Source: Ifrita kowaldi
Lineage: Eukaryota > Chordata > Aves > Passeriformes > Cinclosomatidae
Reading direction: 5' to 3'
DNA length: 64,000 nt
Assembly: GCA_013398055.1 (NCBI GenBank)
Contig: VZRS01010744.1
Coordinates: forward strand, 243,139 to 307,138
Shown: positions 24,916-37,720 of the stretch, piece after piece
Layout of the letters: each line of letters begins with the position of its first letter
Position numbering within the stretch: position 1 is the stretch's first letter
The notes under the pieces: generated by a model
The model's database searches: none
What the model was told of the DNA's origin: nothing
Seen by the model: the letters and a program-made list of their open reading frames with translations, nothing else
Position numbers and translations under genes: made by a program

Positions 24916-25029
24916 GATGAGGAGCTGGAAAGACACACTTCCCTACCAGAAACTGCTGAAGATATAATCTCATCTGATCTCATCAAAACTAGTCATCTAA
25001 TAACTCATGGGATACTTGGTCATGAACAG
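24916..25029 (+). CDS. Candidate internal coding exon, unknown gene
   Basis: This 114-base segment is preceded by CTGATTGTCTTCCACAG, an acceptable 3' splice site, and followed by GTAAAAATA after a CAG, a fair 5' splice site. It is open in one frame for 38 codons and is exactly divisible by three (phase 0 at both ends). The translation starts DEELERHTSLPETAED and ends ILGHEQ; it has mixed polar composition unlike the Phe/Ile/Lys-rich chance frames around it. I do not recognise the protein. No partner exon was found elsewhere in the window, so if real it belongs to a gene with very long introns. It could also be chance. Confidence 0.3.
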
Positions 25030-27267
25030 GTAAAAATAACAAAAGAAAAAAATATCCTAGGCATTCCTCTGTGATTAGGCAAGAATTTTATATCATTATA
25101 AAAGTCTTGAAGGAAGCGTATGTGAAGTCGTAGTAAACAAAATTCGTAAAAGGTCTTAGAAGTGTCCAAGGCTAGTGTATGAGGAAAGCCTTCTTAAAAT
25201 GTCACAGTCAGTAGAAAATGTGAATTTTTTTTCCCTAAAATGCTGTTTTGAAAGTCTTCAGCACTGACTAAACCCCACATTGTTACAGCAACAGTGTTGC
25301 AGTCAATGCACCTGTGAACTTTATTTTCCTCAGGCTTTTATGCTGTGTAGTTTCTAACATCTATTGATTGCTTTCTTCCACTTCTTTTGACAATGACACC
25401 GTAAAGTGGCATGGAGTATAAACATTTCTAAAGGAGCGATGTAATTGTTTGAGGCAATAATATACAGTACAGCTTTTGTTTAACCTTGTAAAACTCTTTA
25501 AAGAGTCACAAATTATTTGGTAAACCCTGAAAAGTATGATATATGTTCACCTTAATCCTTTTTACTCCAACTCCTAGTCCTGTACTTCAGCAACACACAT
25601 ATTACATTATGCATCAGGGTAGATAATGACTCACTTAAGTAGTTTCAGCAAGAAAAACACTTTTGTGGATCTCATTAAGGGGTTCTCAGTTTCTTCTGCA
25701 AGATCTTCACCTCCTGCTGAAAGAGGGACTGAAAATCACTGGCTTCCAACCAATGCTTGCAAAACCAATCAAAACAACCAGAGAGTTCCAACCTAAAATA
25801 CTTCAATAGTGCCTACAATCTGCTAGATATTATTTTGATTCTCAGAGAACTCCAGGAGAATTAGCTCTTAAATTTGACATTAATAGCATTGAAAAGTTAC
25901 TTTTCCCCATATAAGAAATTGCATTGCTAAAAGGAAAGGCAGAAATATTTTCAAAGCTCTATTTTAAAAGTGTATATTTCAATTGTTTGCCTTATTTTTT
26001 AATTTTCTTGCATGATTTTAATGAATGGCTAAAATTGTCTCTCTTGTTCTGTGTTACTGGACTGACGACTTTTGCTCTTGAAAACCTTCCCTTTTCCAAA
26101 TCTTGTTTGAGATACAGTAATAGATTAATAGTAAAATCATCTGCAATTTCTTACATCAAAGTAATTAAAATAATGTCACTGCACAGATGAGAATCCAATA
26201 TCCATTTAAGGCAGAGAGAAAAAGGGATCCTGGCTCTGCTGACTGGTGATGGAGGGTTATCACACAGGCAGTCTGAAGTCTGGATGCTTGTCTCTTTGCA
26301 GGGAGCCTTTCTGTGGTTCAGAAATTGTCCAAGAAAACGTAACTTAACCACTAAATTTTTATAACTTACTTTTAATTTGTGATGCTAACAGTGATAGTGA
26401 ACTTTTTAATCCAGATGTGGAGATTGTTTCTGCAAAGCAAAATAAAATAAAAAAAACTTCTCTGATAGGGTTGGCTGTAATTATATTCTTAATATGTTTT
26501 AAGCTCCTGGTGGGGAACTGGTGCTCTCTTACACATGGAAACAGGCATGTTCAATAATATAGACAGATACATGGAGCTATTTGTATTTTTGGTGTTATGG
26601 GGATTTGGTAGCACACTTCCCAGCAGGGAGAAGCTTCCAGGACACTGAACAATTAAAACCACTCTTGTTCCTTCTGTGAAGGCAGCTGATCAAATTCTCT
26701 GTTCTCAAGGAAATGTAATACCTTCCCTGTTGTCAGGCTATGTAGTAGACATCTCAGTTTTGAATGTTTTTTCATCCAAATTGGTTGTGCAAAAATAGTT
26801 CCTTCCCTGCTGAGCTACTGAGAGAACTTGCCTACCCTACCACTCTACAGGAGCTGCAGTGAAGCAGCTGTGGGATTTTAATGCTGAGGGGGAAGGATTT
26901 GGATTCAAACGTGATATGAAGAAGAACTGCAAGCATCCCGACATAGAGTGTGGTCTTGTAGCAATGTCACTTTGTCTTTTCTGATTCCTACAGTCTCAGC
27001 ACACTTGAAATGGACTGTTCATAACACTGTGAATAAAGCAAGCATTAGTGGTCCACTTATAATACTTCCCTGTGTATATCAGAGTATGAACTTTTATTAA
27101 AACTTCTGAATATGCTGAAAAGCAATTCTGTAATGGCAAATAGGTATTTTAATGTTTCTCTTTGTCAGTGCAAGTGCTCATATTTTGAAAGCTTTATGTA
27201 AATCCTGTATGTTTCAAAAAATCACTTTGGGTTCAACAAAACTGCATGTTTTTCTGCTGCTTCTTTT
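25030..27267. other. Gene-free AT-rich sequence
   Basis: I see no recognisable gene or repeat. The 88-codon plus frame at 25924-26190 is T-rich and without motif. Confidence 0.55.
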
Positions 27268-28325
27268 TCAGTGGAAGTACTGTGAAAAAAATCTAGAATG
27301 AAGCAGGAGAGTCTTCACTTTTATGTTATGACCATCATCTGCAAAGAAGGAGTCACACTCAACTCCTTCAATATCCCCTTGCTCAAAATTTACTAACAGA
27401 AGGAAAGAGAATTCAAGGAGAGACAATATGCCAACAGAGATATTGTGTAAGCAAAGTTATATAATTTTACCTGATATTAGCAGGATTCCTATCTTGTTAA
27501 GAAAGTATATTTACAAATGCCCTGCCTCACATGTAGACTTTGGAGGACTACCCAGCAAAATATAGGTGCAACTTTAGTGTTCATGTGCTAACTTAATCTC
27601 TTTGCCATCACTAGCAATAACAAAAAAGTTTGAGTGAATAGTTCATGTTAATATGAGCTCATGCCCATCAGAGACTTGGAATATCTTGTCTTATGTGCTT
27701 AGAGCTTGAACTCACAGGCAATGACATCTACACCAAGGCCACTAGCTTTAACAAATAATACCCTTTGATATTCTTTGTCACTCACTGGATTTCCTGCTGA
27801 TGAAGATAGTCTGATACTTGTGAGAAGACTAACCAGACAGTTTGCTTGCCAAGACCAAATACTCCGACTGGCATGGATGTGCTCTTGTACTGTTTCATTG
27901 AAGACATTACAGCACTGCTTGGAGTGAATTAAGTTATTGGTTCTCTTAATTTAGTATCTGCCTCTTTTGCACGCTGTAGAAGTTTTCCTGGGTCAAAGAA
28001 CTTAGTCTTGAATACAGAAGCAGTTTGTTGAAAATTTTTTGTTCCATGGTATTCATTGAATTCCTCTGCCAGCAAAGATTTTTTGCAATTGTCTGCTAAA
28101 GCTCCTTGATAATGATTCCCCAATATTTGGTGTCCTCCACTCATCAGAAGTAGTATCTTCCATTAGGGCGTGAACGACCAAGTGCAGTCAAAGCCATACT
28201 ATTCCTGTGTGCCAAATGGTAGCCCCCTGAGCACAGAAGCTTCATGAACCTCCAGAGAGTGAGCTGTGACATTCGGTATATTCATGTGTGGTGCCTCACA
28301 TTCCATAGACCTGATCAGCCACTTT
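27268..28325 (-). pseudogene. Protein-like block on minus strand, unidentified
   Basis: Several open stretches on the minus strand read like real protein and lie in sequence order. They include an ATG frame at 28144-27929 (71 codons, with EEFNEYHGTKNFQQ and KLLQRAKEADTKLREP), one upstream in other frames (around 28310-28160), and an open stretch of about 60 codons near 27450-27268 (with NFEQGDIEGVECDSFF). They are separated by stops and frame changes. This is the pattern of an eroded retro-copy or pseudogene, but I cannot name a parent gene, there is no clear poly-A tail, and chance is not excluded. Confidence 0.25.
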
Positions 28326-28330
28326 CAAGG

Positions 28331-31079
28331 ATGTGGGAATAACTAAGAAAAAGAAGCAACCTTAGATTTTAAGCCTTGCTTGGATGACCTATCTGAGTAA
28401 CTTAGAGTCTTAAAATCAGGTCTTTTTGTCTGCCAGGTTAGTTTCCTAGCCACCTTAGTTTCCAATACCTTTATTCAGCAGCTTAGAGTTTTTCCTCATT
28501 CAATGTGTTTTTACAGTCAACTGCATTCATTTCATTCTTTTCTACTTGAAATGGTAGAAGACTATGGAGAGGAATTCGGATGTTATCAGCATTCCAAGAA
28601 AAGGATTGGACAATTTATTTCACTACAAAGTATCTGATCAGGTGAATATTTTTATTAACAATTTATTTTTATATTTTTATTTTAAAAATTAATTTATAAA
28701 ATTAAATTTTTATTTATTTTTATATTATGGTTCTGTTTTCAGTGATTCAGTGGATTATTCATTAAATCATTTTTCTGAAATGTTGTCTGAAAACTATTGA
28801 TTACAGTTAATTCATCCCTTACATGTGTGAATAGATGCAAAGAGTTTAGAGACAATTATTTGAGAATTTTGTGCATAAACACCTGTTCAAATTCCTAGCT
28901 GGGCATGCAGAAGGGTGCGCATGCCACCTTGAATATCACTATCTAAAAAATAAAAAAGTAGATGCTATAAAAATCAATTAAATGTATAAAAGGAAGTCAA
29001 GGTACTTTGAAAGAAAACTTGCAGGTTCTTTTTTTTTTTCTAAAAATATCTATATCTTGAAATATATTATCTCAGAGCTACTATTAATACACATACACTT
29101 CTCCAAATCAGTACTTTCAAATGGGAGGTAAATCAACTCACAGTAAATGTTTGTCAGTGTCCACATTCAAGACACCGTGTGTTTGCCTTTAATGATAGCA
29201 TACTGAAGAAAATTAGTCCAGGTGTGCTCACAGTGAAGCCCATGAAGGTTTGACTAACAATTCTGATATCAGCACAGTTGCACTTATTTTACATTGGTGT
29301 AATTGAGAGCAATATTCCTCCTAATGTAATTAATTGCTACTGATTTTCTTTAATGTCCTTGCAAAAATATAGCAAAAGGGATAAAAATGTAAGCCTCCTA
29401 TCCAAGACGCTTATGGAATTGAAATATATTTGTCTTATTAAGTATTTAATTTTTTTAAGCTTAAAAATTCCTCTGATCATTTTGGATTATTCCTAAAATT
29501 TTTATGTCTGATTTTTAGCTGTGGAAGTGTGGAAGTTCAAGAAGTCCAGGCAGTAAAATCTGCAGATGGTATTTACACCTACTAATCCCAGATAACCCAG
29601 AAGAACACCAGCAGCAGTCTGGGGTCATGTTTGAATTCAGAGATCTTATCTGATGAACATATGGAAATTTTTTTTGCTTTTGATTTGTGTGCCTGTATCT
29701 CTTTTCTTTTGTTTAGTTTAGTTTACAATATTTCTAAGTCTTCAGCATTTAATTTAAATGTGTTAGAATAACAGCAGCTCTAGACTGCTTAAAAATAAAC
29801 CTATAGCTTTAAAATCTGAACATCATATTATGATATTACTTCACGTTCCTCTACTAAAAGCAGTTTTCTTTTCCAAATGGTCTACTACTGAATATTTACC
29901 AGATTACAGTTTGCAGAAATGAAGACTTTTATATCTTCAGCTAGTAAATATATATGGATAATCTAGAAATAAATTTTAGGATCATATATGAATTAAATCT
30001 TGAAAAGATTAGAATATGAATATCTTAAATCCTGAATTCTGACTGCAATTTTTCAAATATCTAATATCTAATAATTTTCATGCACTACATGATCTGTTTG
30101 CTGTGCATTATGCAAAGATCCATTTGAAAAAATCCTGTAGATGTTTATAGTGACAAATTTGTGCAGGTACTCATGGCAACAGTTTTAGGCAATCACACAA
30201 ACCTTAGCCATACGATTAATCGGTGTTGAGGTTAACATCAAAATTTTTGCTTAATTTGAAGCATGTTTAAATTACTGCAATTTTTTAACATTTGTTAAAA
30301 AGCTTTTAGCATCATAACTTTCCTGTACTGGAGACACAGCTTTTGTCATTTGGATGTCTACCAATACATACTTTAACTTTACTGATACTGAAGTCATGAA
30401 GCCCACTTAAACAATGATACTTACTTAATTAGGACTTACATGCATACTGCTCAAACTACTAATTCCTGTTTCCACTGTATTATGATTTGAATATTTATAT
30501 GGTTAGTATAAGAAAAAAACCTCATTTTTCCTGAATAGCTCATGTATTAATAACTTTAACAATTGTTCAGGAACCCTTAAGTAACATTGGAGGTGTAAGA
30601 TTATTTAATGATTGGATTTTTGTCATAATTTCCTGGATAATTTAACCTGAGGAATTCCATACTTCTTATAAAGAAAATTCTTTCTCAGCCTTAGCTCCAT
30701 CTGGGCATTCCATAGAATCAGTCTTACAATTTGTATGTGGTGGTTTTTTTTTATTATTTCTGATTTCTAGAACCATCCCTTAATATCAACCTGAATTTTC
30801 AGTTTGAAGTTAAAATAAAATGTTATATGGAAAGTCTGACATCAGAAGGTATTTTTAAGGAGTTTGGGAAACAACTGGGTGTTACCTTTGAATATACATA
30901 CTTAGAACAGTATGCTAAATCAGGAACGAATAATTTTATTAAGGTTAATTGTATGACATTGTTCTTTAGCTGTTGATACAAGATAAATGGAAGTAAATAA
31001 TGAGAAATTCTTTATGACAATATTTTATTTTTTCCATATCCCTGCCTAATGCAGAGTCACTCTTGGTGTAATATACAGG
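28331..31079. other. Gene-free, very AT-rich sequence
   Basis: Nothing recognisable. The patch at 28645-28728 consists almost wholly of A and T. A T12 run lies near 29030. Confidence 0.55.
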
Positions 31080-31700
31080 CAGAGTGGATGAAGAAGAGGG
31101 CTGTCAAAATGGGGCAACAGCTACCGCACCAGTGGCTGTTCTGCTTGGATGGGGGAAATTAGGAGGAATCATTCTGGATGATATAGAATCCATAAAATGT
31201 GAAATACCACCTGATGAAGTTCCTACATTCCATGTTCAAATCAAGATGGGAATCACATGGAATTGTCAAAGGCCTTGGTGGATTACAACTGATCGGCCAA
31301 GCTGACAACACCTTCTGAACCGTAATCACAGCTAAGGAAATTTCCAAAAACATCAAAGAGATGAGTAACAGCTCTGCTCCAGGGCCAGATGGGATTACTT
31401 TGAGGGACTTTAGTAAAATGGACCCCAAATATTCCCAGACCATGGAAATTTTTGATCTATGGCTGGCATCAGGAATGATAACAGACATAGTGAAGGGATT
31501 CCTGACTGTATTAATACCAAAATCAGCCAAACCAGGGTTTCTAAGGGACATCAACAACTAATGACCTATCATCATCAACTCAGCCATTTAAGGACAGTTT
31601 TCCAGAGTAATAACAACAAAGCTGAGAAGGCAGCCTGGCCCCTGGCCCCCAGGACACTCTTCCATAGGTATTGTACATATGTTCTCTAGCAAACCACATA
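31080..31700 (+). mobile_element. R2-like non-LTR retrotransposon remnant (RT segment)
   Basis: Plus-strand translation shows, in order, features of the reverse transcriptase of R2 non-LTR retrotransposons. They are KKRAVKMGQ (about 31091), LDDIESIKCEIPPDEV (about 31165-31215, the conserved CxIPxxE region), GQADNTF with VITAKEI (about 31295-31340), SAPGPDGI (31373-31396), LWLASGMITDIVKGFLTVLI (about 31460-31520), the IPK…INN-RPI block where the usual Trp is a stop codon, and a KLRRQ…PPGHSS segment (about 31620-31655) at the place of the family's ACPLNPRQ motif. The open part is 31361-31561. Two frame changes and several stops break the rest. The catalytic YADD palm motif, zinc fingers and endonuclease are not found. 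R2 elements normally insert in 28S rRNA genes; none is visible here. Overlapping minus-strand frame 31557-31159 is a shadow. Confidence 0.75.
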
Positions 31701-31734
31701 CTGTTATGTCATCTTAGTTAATAATAACATTTCA

Positions 31735-31930
31735 AAGGACTCGAAATGGATGCTGTAAATGTAAGGCCACCACAATCCAGCTAAATCCATGGGTGGATAG
31801 TCGGTAGAGATCACAAAGGAATTATATTATGACATGTAAGATATCAACAACTCAGGATAAAATTCCACCAAGTTTGACCAAGGTGGATGTGCCACATACA
31901 CATAAACTGGAAAAGGGACATATATAAATT
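31735..31930 (+). mobile_element. Possible further R2 remnant (weak)
   Basis: Immediately downstream of the RT segment, a plus-strand reading contains GLEMDAVN, then KCKATTI in another frame. This recalls the GLxxNxxKC region that follows the catalytic motif in R2-type reverse transcriptases. If correct, the palm between the two segments has been deleted. The match is short, needs a frame change and may be coincidence. Confidence 0.2.
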
Positions 31931-34740
31931 ATATTCATTTGAGAAACAGACACTCAATTTTTTTATTGCTTTCCTGTATTTCTGTTAAATAACACGTCAC
32001 AACCCCACAACTTAGAAATGTTTTTCTTGTTTGGATGAAAGGCTGTGCATTTGTATGTGGACCAGAAGACAGAAATGTCCAGTGGTCTCAGGGCTCATTC
32101 TGCCCTGCAGAGGAGCTTAACAGGAGTAAGGGAAGTGGCTGAGGCAACTGAAGTCTGTTTTCCCTTCTTGCCAGTCACTGCCCTCATTCAAGATTAATGA
32201 GGAAGTTGATCACTGCCAGGATCTTTTTTCCTTTGCCTGAAAAATATGTTTCTAAGTACACCTGTCCTTGCACTGGCCAAATGAAGTGGGAAAAATAAAA
32301 ATGGATAGAATTTTCCATCCAGACTAGATTTTTAATGTGTGAGCACATAAGAGAACAACTATCAAGTATCACAGGTTGTGATGACCAAACCCTTTGAGGT
32401 GCATGTAGTATTAAGGGTCTCTACAAACCTAGGGAACAAGCTCCATGTTCTTTTTGTCCTTTTAAAAGCAGAGTGGTGACTTCCAGGAGAACACAGTGTT
32501 AAGTAAATACATTTCATTCCCTACCTGCATTTTGTGAGGTCACATAACACTCCAAGAGGTCCACTTAAAGCCTTGAAAATCAAAAGTCAGTCACTCTTCT
32601 TGAATGTTACTGTTTGTAAACTTGGGCTCGGTTCCGTATACATGTCCATTCTGCATGTGCTCTTTCTCATACCAGTTCTGTTTTGATTATGGTGCTTTGT
32701 TGTCCCAGACACTGCTTCTTTGAATGTATGTGGATTTATCCTTAGCATATCATTGAATAAAATTTTAAAATCTCTGGGAGTAGGAAGCCAAAACCTTTGT
32801 GCTCTCACTTTTCAGGACAGTGTTCTGATGTCTGTGGGGCTGAGTCCAGCATCATCTTGCATCATCTCTAGTGGAACTCATGTTTCTTATACTTCCATCA
32901 ATGCCTTTTCTGGCCTTCCAGGAGAAGACATCCCTTGGTGAAGGAGGTGCTCTCAGCAAGGGAGTTTAGTGCAGGTTCACATCCAAATAGGACCTAAGAT
33001 CTATCCAGGACTACCTGTGTCCCATTCAATAGAATTAGCACAAAATTACACCTTACAAAGTGTGTCAATTTTCTATTTCTAGACAGCAAAAATGTTTTAG
33101 GTGAGGGTTGTATGCCCATCTAAATGTTTCTGTACACGTAATCCAGAAGTTTTTCATCCTAAGAGTCCAGTGATTTCGTATATGATAGGGCTAGGCAGTC
33201 CTAAAAATCCATGATAGATTTTGCCTGGAATTTTAAGTGACTTTTTGGTTCCCAAGGTGTAATTTGCCCATAATGACTGTATCAGTCAGCTGTTGCTGGT
33301 ATGTTATATTTCTGCTGTACAAAAGGAATATCGACAGCAACACCATCCCACTCTCCATCAGCAGTTCAGTGCCTATCAGTTTCTCTCTGAACTTTCAAGT
33401 GTTAAGAATGTTAATGATTTTATTTTTTAAAGCAGAGACACAAATTGTTGATTTGGAACTTTTATTTGCTGCAAACTACTGCCTCAATTACATTCAGGCT
33501 GAGCTCCATGTAAGACGCTTAGCAAGCTACAACATATGTTATGCAAATAACAGCAGAAACTACTGTTTTCGATATAACTTGCCTAAAACTCATTAATAAG
33601 ACAGAATTTCTCACTCCTAACCTGGTCTTACTTTAATCTTTTTCTAAAACCTGTAGGAAATAACTTAATTACAACAACAGCTTACAGTACCAGCACAAAA
33701 CCCATGGTAGATAAAGAAATTGCTTGTTTTCAAGGCTTTTAAATAGAAGTAGTTAAGAGTTTTCATACACAGGCCTATATTCTCCATTGTCCTATTCTTT
33801 TATACATTTTTAAGATAGTATATAAAAATACTACAGAAGTGCAATACAGAAAAAATAACAGATTCGACTTAATTGAAATTGCTTGTTTTAATACAGAATA
33901 TATCAACAGAGATGTTTCTTGGTGCTCTCACTGCCTCAGAAGCTTGCAGGAAAAAACCTGGCTGCAAAAAAAAAATCAGTAGTGAAGACTTCAAATTATT
34001 ATTCAGGGTGCTTGAATGTATAGCTTTCATTACTAAATCTACTCAAAAAAGGCCATTTAAATTTAAAATAGTTGTATTAATGTCTTGGCCAACATTTTTA
34101 CAGTATCAGCCAAATTTAATTGTTAAATTATTTTAGCAGAAATTGTATCCCCACCTGAGGGAAAGAGGAGCTGAGTGCTGTATTATAGTTTGTCAAACTG
34201 AACAGAAAAATGTGAAATGAGAACAGGATTTCATAGGAATATCTGGTGTAAAACGTTGGTTGTTACTGTTCAATACTTTTTATGTTTCTTACTGCATCAG
34301 AATTTCTAACAGAAGAATATTATGCATTTGTACATCGTGTTTGAGAGAACAAAAAAAGATGACTCTTCCCTTTGCAGATTAATTGTTGCTGCTTTGTTTT
34401 ATCCTTGCCAGTGTCTCTCATTTCTGATACAAAATGCTTAACAATGGAAGAGGAGGCAAAATTAGGGTCTAAATGTTAAATTACATCCTTCAGAATAAAA
34501 AGTTAGAATTTTTTAATGTCCAAAAATATCACCTTTATTTGCATACACATTTGTGATATTATAGGCATATTGCAGTTTTATATTAATGGATACATAAAGC
34601 CTTGAAAGCATACATTTACACATCAGAGTCCAACTCAATCCATCATTAAATACTAATGCCAGTCACTAGAAGAAGCACTAAAATCTCCCTAGCATTTCTG
34701 TAATTTTCCTTTCAGATGATTAACCTGTCTCTGTTGCTTC

Positions 34741-34780
34741 TCTTTTTCTCTTTTTTCCTTCCTTCTTTCCTTCCTTTTCT
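34741..34780. repeat. Pyrimidine-rich tract (TTCC-like)
   Basis: Forty bases of nearly pure C and T with repeated CTTCC and TTTCC units. Confidence 0.7.
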
Positions 34781-36619
34781 ATTATATGTATAGAAATTTG
34801 TCTTATAAAATACAGTTACTCACATTTCATGCTGTCCAACTTTTGTTGAAATTATGACTTTGCTTTAAAATCAACCGAGGGAACATGCTAGCAGTCATAA
34901 AATAGATATATTTTTATTTAAATATACTTTTAAAAAATAGCTATAAAGATGTGCTTTTATCTACAGATATCAAAATCCCATATCTGATCATAAAATTAAT
35001 AGTAGAGATTGTGAAGTCAGTGAAAGAAGAAGTTTCACGTAACAGCATATGGTTGCCTGTCTTACTCATTTTCTTGAATGACCACACTGATTGTATATTA
35101 AACTTGGTGCAACTTATAGGAATGTTAAAGATCTCTTTAGCGTTGCCACTTTATCCTCTGCTTTCACATTTTCTGTTTCTTAATGTTCCCACCCTCCTCA
35201 TTTGATGGTGCATTCTAATTTGTGATGCCAGGAAGCCACTCAATAAATGGACAGAACTTTGCCAAATTATGGGATTTCTCTTCACATAAAGGGGACAATC
35301 CAGATAAGAAAACAAAAACTCTCTAAAGAAGAAGTGGTTTTGCTCCACGTAGACAAAGTCACTAGGGGTTTTGGTACCAATACTACTGGACATTCAAACC
35401 TAATAAAGGAAATGCATTAGAAGCAAAGGGTGAAAGATTTTCAATACAATTAATTCAATTAATTTAGTCTTTATACTTACATATTAGCATGAAACATTAG
35501 TAGCAATCTTTTGTGAAAAGAGTGAAAAATTCAGCTTTCTGACTTTCCATCAGAATAGAAACCCACATATGACAAAAATGCTCTTGCCAAGCCCTCTTCC
35601 AGGGAGATATATGGTTTTCATATGCAGAGTCAGGAGTTGGACAAAACAAGGAAAGTCTGGGCCATGTCTGTTGTTACATCCCAATTGAGAAAAACATCCC
35701 TAACAGCAGCATTTAACTTTACGCTTCTCTGTAAAATTTTTTTAAGGAGAAAAATATTCTGGTAACAGAAATGACATCTTGATTACACTCCACAAAATGA
35801 ACATAATTTAAAGCTAATTAAGTAGATGTAAGTATATGTTTGCAAATAGTGCTTTCTAGAAACTATCTTGACTGACTTAATACATTTTGGATAAAATGAA
35901 CCAGCCCATGTCAAATGAGCATTCCCCCTCTGCCAAATGTTCCCTTTTTATTACGAGACAGGAAAAGGGAGATGGTTCAAAGAAAACAGAACTGATTGTC
36001 AGATCCAGTCTGCAAAATATGTTGAACATTTGGGCTAATACTGTAGAAGAGCAAATATTTTGGGGGTTTGCTATGAGTGTCACTACTTTAAGAGGAAAGA
36101 ATAATTTCTTTGATTCTACCAGAAAAAGACACTATCAACACTGTCAAGTAGGAACAGAAATGCCGTCACTTCTAAAAATTTCAGATTCTAACTAATTTAA
36201 AATCCATGGGATTTTCAACTATTTCAAAGAAATTTTATTAATAATAAAGCTGAGTGAATAGGTTGTAATGAATTATTTAGTTAATGAATGCCACGTTTGG
36301 GCAATTTTTTTGAGAAAAAGTTTGAAATTCTCAAGCTATGCATATTGAATTTAAAATGTGCTGTATTCAGTGAAATGTTCTTTCTGTACACACCATTCAC
36401 AAATGGAGCTCACATTTTTGCGATTTTTCAGAGATCAAGAAGTATCCCTTTGACTTCTTCAAATGATATGCGTGACTAATGAACAAAGAATGGTATTCAG
36501 ATTGTGAAATCTCAAATTAAAAAGACACCAAAATTTAGAAAAGTTCTCACTGAATGTGTTTAAACACTGGAGGCATGAACATACTAATATTTTTTCCACC
36601 ATTATGTTAAAACCCTCTT

Positions 36620-36635
36620 TTATATATATATATAA
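36620..36635. repeat. (TA)n short microsatellite
   Basis: TTATATATATATATAA-type run; palindromic by composition. Confidence 0.7.
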
Positions 36636-37715
36636 AATTAATAAATTTTGGAGAATCAAATAAAAGATTTTCTGATTACTCTGCAAAGCATGCAGTTTAG
36701 GAAATTACCAAAAACATATCTTCTGCCCAATCGGAGTTTCATTTAGAGGGAGAAAAATTGCAGAAAGCAGCCTTTCCCTTTCTGCTTTGGCAGCTATTGA
36801 AGACAGTATTTGCGTTTTCTTATTTCTTTTCAGAATGACTGACCTAAAATTCTCAGCTTGGCTACCACTCCCTTTTGCAACATATACATACAGCGTCGCT
36901 TTTCAAAGAAGTTCAGAAGTCCTCAAAAGCTTCAAAAACACAATAACACACAAAGGGAAACCATCCTTCTAGTCATTTGCTGTATAATTCTTTGACACAA
37001 CATGCCCAAAGTGATATATCCAACAGTTTGAATGAGGATATTGTAGCACAAAGACAGCATTGACTGAGGTCAATCTGCAAAGGCTAATTTGTGTTTTCTT
37101 ATCCTTCAGACAGACCTCTCCAGTGTCTATAAAACTGTAAATGACCACAATCTGCAGCTGGAAAAGCCTGATGACTGGCAAGGGACCCAATGAGGACTGA
37201 ATAATCAAGCTGGGCTATTAAAAGGTACAAGACATCAATCCCAAATCACTGGGATGAGGCAAATCAGTTATTGTATTTTTTAATGTACATTCCTTTAATT
37301 GAACAGCTTTGTTCATGCTTTGTTGCTATGTGAAGATAAGCCACAACAGGGGAGAAGCCACATTCCAAGGGCCTATTTCTCTAATTGCCAATAAAATCTA
37401 TGCTGTCCAAGCTGGTGAGCAAATCTCTGCTTTGCTAATTCTCTTCTTGTTCTTTCTTGTAGATAAAATTGGACAAATGCTTTGGTTATATATTGCATTT
37501 ACATATATGGAACAGTCAAGCAAACTTTCTCAGTCGAAGTTTGTGACAATCCCTTTTCAAAAATGTACACCATATGCATGAAGCACAACTAATACTGTGG
37601 TTTATTTTTAATTTGTTTTCTGTTTTTTCTTTCAAAGAAATTATACTATGTGTGATCACTGAAAAACTGAATTTGTGCTGGAAAGCCTGCAGGGTTCACA
37701 GAGGTGTGTGTATAA

Positions 37716-37720
37716 CTAGG
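37716..37720. repeat. Target-site duplication, left copy (CTAGG)
   Basis: CTAGG directly precedes TGTTGTAG at the start of the LTR and recurs exactly at 38116-38120. Confidence 0.9.

Larger units (their letters stand above)
31931..37715. other. Gene-free AT-rich sequence
   Basis: I recognised no gene. Plus-strand frames at 33237-33596 (119 codons) and 35887-36195 (102 codons) have no recognisable domain and no convincing splice sites. 32580-32960 is slightly richer in G and C with short frames on both strands. A pyrimidine-rich tract at 34741-34780 and a TA run at 36620-36635 are listed separately. Confidence 0.55.

Noticed and set aside
31159..31557. Minus-strand frame of 132 codons
   Set aside because: It is antisense to the R2-like reverse-transcriptase segment, whose plus-strand motifs are specific; the minus reading has no recognisable domain.
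33237..33596. Plus-strand frame of 119 codons
   Set aside because: No recognisable domain; hydrophobic run explained by T-rich composition; no flanking exon structure.
35887..36195. Plus-strand frame of 102 codons
   Set aside because: Polar but unrecognised; no splice sites, promoter or repeat-based explanation strong enough to call a gene.
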